Shown here piece after piece: positions 59,361 through 64,000 of a stretch of DNA of 64,000 nucleotides; the first letter of the stretch is position 1; each line of letters begins with the position of its first letter. The notes beneath the pieces are model-generated. The model ran no database searches. It saw only the letters and a list, made by a program, of their open reading frames with translations, and had not been told where the DNA came from. The position numbers and the translations under genes were made by a program. This DNA comes from Rhabditoides inermis. Its lineage: Eukaryota > Nematoda > Chromadorea > Rhabditida > Rhabditidae. The stretch is from positions 1 to 64,000 of the forward strand of contig CAWZYM010000245.1 in the NCBI GenBank assembly GCA_963966185.1. The letters are read 5' to 3'.

Positions 59361-59884
59361 GATTACGGTAGACAATTAGTTTGATCCGCTTCCTTCTCTT
59401 AGGATTACAGTAAGAGACTAATTCGCTGTGATTTTCCCAACCTATATAGAAAACGGCCTGTCGGTCCGTCAGTCCGTCCGTCTGTGAGTGACGCTCATGT
59501 GTAGCTTATATAGCCTAGCTGCCGCCAGCATGTGATACGCGCCGGGTTTGCACTTTTTTCAGCGAGGGCATGTGATTGCAAAATTATCCCCGCATACCAG
59601 GAGGAGGAGCGCCGTAGGCGCGACTCCGACTGGTATAATATAAAAACTCTTTTCAAGCGTAAAGTACCTCTCTTTGGGTTTATCTCAATTCATTAAAAGC
59701 ACATGCATAAAACTCTTATTTCTATTCTAAACTATAAACACAAACCTGCTCTCTCAAACGATATAAGTCGGTATCATTTGTGATTTTCGAGAGTATCGCT
59801 ACAGTGCTACTTTCAACCATATCCGGGACCTTTCATCGCCCTCTTCATCATTGTAGCAGAATTCAAAAAATACCTAACAAACGA

Positions 59885-60650
59885 TGTGATCGGCGAAATT
59901 CGGATGGGGAATTTGGGTTGTCAAAATGATATCGGGCAAAGAAAAAAAGTTCTTCATCAAATCTGCAAATATTGCGATGACAGAATTCGTGGAACTTCAT
60001 TGGCATGGTTTCGGCGAATTTGGCGACGGCAGAATTCGCTGAACTTTGTGTGTTTTCCGCGAATTTAGCGATGGCCAAATTCGCTGAACAGCGATGGATC
60101 AAATTCGCTTTCACAAAAGTTCGGCCGGTGAGGGGATCGAACCGTCGTCCCTCGATCACGAAGCATGAATGTTACCAATACACCATGACAGCTCGTTCGC
60201 ATAGATTCTAAAACGTTGTGAAACATGCGCCATCATGATTTTGAAAAAGAAGTATGCAAACGACTGTTGATGGTATATAAAACATCTATGTTTTGATTCA
60301 TCAGCAACAGCGAGAACTCTTCCTTTTGGAATGCGAATAGCTAAACAGATGTTCGCAATTACATAGATGTTTGCGCACACATTCTACAGTTCACAGCGTC
60401 TGGGAGAGAGCGGAGGTGGTATATTGGTAAGATTGACGGTTGGTGATTAAGGGACGCCGGTTCGATTCCTCTCGGTGGCAGAATTTTTGTGAACTGGAGT
60501 TGGAGTTCAGCGAATTCTGCCTTCGCCAAATTCGCGGAAATGTAGGAACAAAAGTTCAGCAAATTCTGCCGTCGCTAAATTCGCTGAAATAGAGTCAACG
60601 AAAGATCAGCGAATTCTGCCGTCGCTAAATTCGCCGATCTTGTGAAACAG
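59885..60650. mobile_element. Double-headed tRNA foldback element C
   Basis: Minus-strand head at 60192-60123 (ATGGTGTATTGGTAACATTC; GACGGTTCGATCCCC) and plus-strand head at 60410-60479 (GTGGTATATTGGTAAGATTG; GCCGGTTCGATTCCT) diverge from a 215-bp spacer. Each continues outward into a body of repeated AGCGAATTCTGCCGTCGC and AAATTCGC modules, ending at ATCGGCGAATTT on both sides. This is the third unrelated body with the same head-to-head plan. Confidence 0.83.
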
Positions 60651-61038
60651 ATTTTATCGGCATTCATATTTTTCGAAAAACTTTTGCATCACGAAATTCG
60701 CAACACGTATTTTCCAGAATGCAAAATTGTCTATCTTATCGAAAGTGCTAAATTTTCTTCGCATATTTGTTTGAATGCAATGATTTGACAATAATGTGCA
60801 TTACAACTTTTTCATGGAACTTAATTTTCATGGTGTACTCATCGAATTTCCTCAATAAAACGAAGTGCTCAAAATGCTCGAAAAACACAAATGATACCTG
60901 ACATTCACAAATGATTTTCATGATTTATAAACTCGGGAGCAGCGATATCAACAAAAGCGAGCCGACAATCTTTTGGGAATAGTGATAGTATGCCTTTGTT
61001 CAAAAGACGAAAAATTAGAAAACTTCGGAACGAAGTTA

Positions 61039-61354
61039 TTAAAGGGAGTGTACACTCTGAATTTCGAAGTTGAGTTAGCACCGGGATGTGAAAATATGTT
61101 GAAAATGATGTACTTTTGTCAATGCAACTATGTGTCGGAGATACCCATAAGTCGATTAAAAATTATGTTGAACATTGAAAATTGGCACCAATTGGCACCA
61201 ATTTCTGCATTTTGATACATTTTGCGCTCAATTTTCACCAACTTGCAGACAATTTCAGAAACTAGTTGTAATGACAAAACTGAGTCGTTTTCAACATATT
61301 TTCACATCCCTGTGCTAACTACACTTCGTAATTCAGAGTGTACACACCCTTTAA
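61039..61354. mobile_element. TTAA-flanked palindromic element, copy 2
   Basis: TTAA at 61039-61042 and 61351-61354. Arms of about 90 bp (AGGGAGTGTACACTCTGAAT, TTCGAAGTTGAGTTAGCACC, GGATGTGAAAATATGTTGAA) and the inverse at 61262-61350. The first 20 bp resemble copy 1, placing both in one superfamily with different interiors. Confidence 0.85.
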
Positions 61355-61609
61355 CTCCGGAAAGTGCTCCAATGTGCTTTATTTGACTTTTCCCTAAAAT
61401 CAGACCGCCAAGCGCGCAGTTTGCGCGGTCGAATGATCCCGCGCGGGCCGATAGCACGACCAAATGTGATGAAATGCTGTCCGGAAAAAAAATGCGACGA
61501 GTGAACAAGCGTGCCGTGAATGAGAGGAATACCCTATAGAGCTCAGAAAGTTGGTATGTTTCATGTGCATTCACGTAGATATTGCTGTGACAGAGCTTTA
61601 GTCGGATTG

Positions 61610-61805
61610 GATCCTATATCACACGTTCCGCGTAAGAATCGAACGATTGCAAGTTGGGACCTAGTAGCTGCATGTGTGCACATGGGGGTTTTCAAGGGTG
61701 CTCGACAAGGTGGTATCGGTGGTTTCGGTCCATTTTGCAAATTTAGTCAGTCAAGGGACCACCACCTCAAATCAGTCAATTTTCGATCGCATGGATGGTC
61801 AAAGA
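61610..61805. repeat. Dispersed repeat, copy 2
   Basis: Same family as 12465-12665, with shared blocks in the same order. The left edge carries the terminal motif of foldback element B. Confidence 0.7.
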
Positions 61806-61837
61806 CGTTACCTTCGACTTCTTTGGTAAAATTTATT

Positions 61838-62925
61838 CTCTTGAGAAAAGTACAAGCGTTAAGTACCTCTGTTTGGGTTAATCTCATTTCAACAAAAGCA
61901 CATGCATAAAATTATTATTTCTATTCCAAACTATAAACACAAACCTGCTCTCTCAAACTATATGTAGAAACGTATTTTTTATCGCTAATTTATCAACAGG
62001 GGCTATATAATATACTTTCTTATTTCTTATGAAAGCATTGTGAAAATCAATAAACAGCTATAGAACAATCGTTTAGTTTACAATGATGTTTCAATATTTT
62101 TGAATGTAAACAAATACAAGAGCTTTTTGATAGATGACTCATTTGATAAACGGGTTAATAGAATGTGAGTGATATAATGTGTGTGCAATAGTATATTCAT
62201 TAGTGTTGGGCAAAATCCTAATCCGAGTTGGATTTTGGATTTTGGATTAATCAAAATCCCAGATATTCAGGGTTTTGGATTTTGGATTAATCCGTGATCC
62301 AAAATTGTGGATTTCGGGTTTTGGATTAACCCAAAATCCAAAATTTTTGGATTTTGGATTTCAGATTAATCCAAACTTTAGATTTTGGAATAATCCAAGT
62401 TTTACATTGTCTTTTTGGCATCTTTTTGCCTTACTAATAGTAGAATTTGGTGTTTTTGATGTTTCTGTAAAGTTACAAGGGCGCCGTTATATATGAAAAG
62501 CTCAAATAAAATGAAATTTCATCATTTAAAACAACATTATTTTAACAATTTGTAAACGAGTAGATTAATACAAAGTCCAAAACCCGGATTTCTGGATTTT
62601 GGATTTTGGATTAATCCAAATCCCCAGAAAACTGGATTTTGGATTTCGGATTAATCTGAAATCCAACATTTCTAAGATTTTGGATTAAGATTCGGATTAA
62701 TCCGATTAATCCGATTAATCCACGATTAATCCAAATTTGGATTAATCCTGCCCAACACTAATATTCATCTTGGCATTTGATTGTCAATGTATTTGTGATC
62801 GTTTTGAGAGAGCAGGTTTGTGTTTATAGTTTTGTGTAGAAATAATAGTTTTATGCATGCTTTTGTTGAATTGAGATGAACCCAAACAGAGCTACTTTAC
62901 GCTTGTACTTTTTAAAAGAAAATGA
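61838..62925. repeat. Foldback element split by a MITE
   Basis: Arms 61838-61960 and 62808-62925 are reverse complements (AAAAGTACAAGCGTTAAGTA, CATGCATAAAATTATTATTT, ACACAAACCTGCTCTCTCAA) of the 57057 family. The interval between them holds about 230 bp of unique sequence and the complete MITE below. Confidence 0.8.
62193..62768. mobile_element. Complete hAT-like MITE, 560 bp
   Basis: Starts TAGTGTTGGGCAAAATCC at 62201 and ends ATCCTGCCCAACACTA at 62760, flanked by perfect 8-bp duplications ATATTCAT (62193-62200 and 62761-62768). Interior of ATTAATCC/GGATTTTGG modules. It is near-identical to the outer element at 29332-30447 after removal of the nested copy, so the family transposed fairly recently. 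Confidence 0.93.
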
Positions 62926-63462
62926 ATGTCCCTTTGTTGAATTTCGAAGAAATTCTTTTTTAATGTTAATGTATGTATCAATGTATCAATGTATGTATCA
63001 ATGTATCAATGTATCATGTATTAATGTTAATGTACTGATAGTTTCACAGAAACTGTCAGTGTTTGTTCAAAGTAAATCAACAGATCTAACAAACAACAAC
63101 AATACAACGCGCGTGAACGACTACGCAAATCACAAACAGTGTGCACATTATCGCGCTCTCCCGCACACATTCCGCATCACGAACCAATGAGCGCGCGGAG
63201 GCGGGGCTAGTGAGCGGGTCTTTCAGCGAATCAGCGACCAGCAGCATACCTCACGGACGTGCAGACCTAACCAGCGAACATATTTTTGGGTCTTAAACTA
63301 TTGTTTCATGTTTTGTTTTGGTTTATAGTTGTTCAACGGGCGATTTAGAGACAATATCATGAAATAACTCTGAAACATTTATTATTTGAATGATTTACAA
63401 GCGACTTTGGCGGCCCTGCGGGCCGAGCGGCTCTGCGCGCCGCTGCTGGATAGGACCCAAAC

Positions 63463-63483
63463 GATCGGCGCTTCGCGCCGATC
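63463..63483. other. GC-rich 9-bp hairpin with TTC loop
   Basis: GATCGGCGC-TTC-GCGCCGATC, preceded within 50 bp by two shorter GC palindromes (CGGCCCTGCGGGCCG, CGGCTCTGCGCGCCG). Confidence 0.75.
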
Positions 63484-63621
63484 TTAATAGAACCAAATTC
63501 TATTTCAGAAAATTATCTTGATGATGAGTACCCTGTAGAGGATGTTTACAGACATACCACTCCAAATTTGGGATATACACTGCAACTGCTACGTGATAGA
63601 AGGTAAATCACAAACTTTTCA

Positions 63622-63957
63622 TTAAAGAAGAACTCCGGGGAATCTCGCCTGCTGTAAAATTATCGCGCTTCGAACAGACTGCTTAGAATTAATGTGCGCG
63701 GAACAGATACCGGCTGGCAGCAAGTGCGTTAGAGAGTGTGCAATCGCAGAGGCGTAGACGGTTAGAGTGCCAATGGCTAAGAGGTCATAGGCGCGTGTTC
63801 CCATTTGTTCAAGTATTTGTCGCTAGCAAGCGTACAAAAATAATTAAATCTGCATAACTGTTCACACTAATGAAATATGAAACTAATATTTGGATTACTA
63901 ACATACGAGCTTCCGTCATTGACACTTACTCCAATATTCCTCGGAGTTCTTCTTTAA
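63622..63957. mobile_element. TTAA-flanked palindromic element, copy 3 (different ends)
   Basis: TTAA at 63622-63625 and 63954-63957 with inverted ends AGAAGAACTCCGGGGAAT and ATTCCTCGGAGTTCTTCT. The interior includes a weak tRNA-like stretch (GGCGTAGACGGTTAGAGTGC) on the plus strand. No coding frame. Confidence 0.8.
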
Positions 63958-64000
63958 AGGGAGTGTACCCTCTGGTTTTCGAAGTTGGTTTTTCGAAGAG
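63954..64000. mobile_element. Start of a further TTAA element, cut by the window end
   Basis: From the TTAA shared with the previous element the sequence reads AGGGAGTGTACCCTCTGG then TTTCGAAGTT, matching the left end of copy 2 at 61043. Only the first 43 bp are in view. Confidence 0.7.

Overview
This window is nuclear DNA of an animal. Its genes are split into many short exons by GT-AG introns, mostly about 45-100 bp, with no bacterial gene spacing. The products include a rhodopsin-class 7TM receptor, a sarcoglycan-like protein, lysosomal glucosylceramidase, PA200 and a seven-zinc-finger MEP-1-like protein. The MEP-1-like protein, the nematode-style FkbM methyltransferase, the tiny introns and 3' splice sites lying 1-8 nt upstream of several start codons suggest a small-intron invertebrate, possibly one that uses spliced-leader trans-splicing. 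Phylum cannot be fixed from the sequence alone.

Layout. 1-500: three tRNA genes (Pro-UGG, Pro-AGG, initiator Met). 0.5-7 kb: microsatellite-rich DNA holding the exons of a plus-strand single-pass membrane protein, tentatively an alpha/epsilon-sarcoglycan. 7.1-12.2 kb: three minus-strand genes in a row, namely an FkbM-like methyltransferase, a 95-aa orphan and PRCC, each modelled exon by exon with consistent phases. 12.2-14.2 kb: dispersed repeat, 42-bp satellite and a tRNA-Ala-derived sequence. 14.3-24.1 kb: a PA200 (PSME4) gene ending in an HbYX-type tail. 24.1-34.1 kb: a repeat block with a solo LTR, a double-headed tRNA foldback element, a 155-bp satellite with exact period, nested hAT-like MITEs and a decayed LINE. 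34.3-38.2 kb: a broken 3' fragment of glucosylceramidase followed by a complete 525-codon gene. 38.7-45.2 kb: THUMPD3 and a MEP-1-like gene on the minus strand. 46.6-48 kb: a large inverted repeat. 48.2-51.4 kb: a minus-strand peptide-type GPCR with a 700-bp homopurine/homopyrimidine intron. 52-64 kb: essentially gene-free, filled with tRNA-headed foldbacks, TTAA-flanked palindromic elements, a hAT-like MITE and satellite pieces.

The genes do not form one pathway. They cover core proteostasis (PA200), splicing-associated biology (PRCC), tRNA modification (THUMPD3), chromatin (MEP-1), lysosomal lipid turnover (GBA) and cell-surface functions (GPCR, sarcoglycan-like, FkbM methyltransferase). 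The most unusual content is the mobile DNA. Three sequence-unrelated families share one architecture: two tRNA-like promoter heads placed back to back and diverging into inverted bodies. Several insertions can be dated relative to each other by intact target-site duplications.
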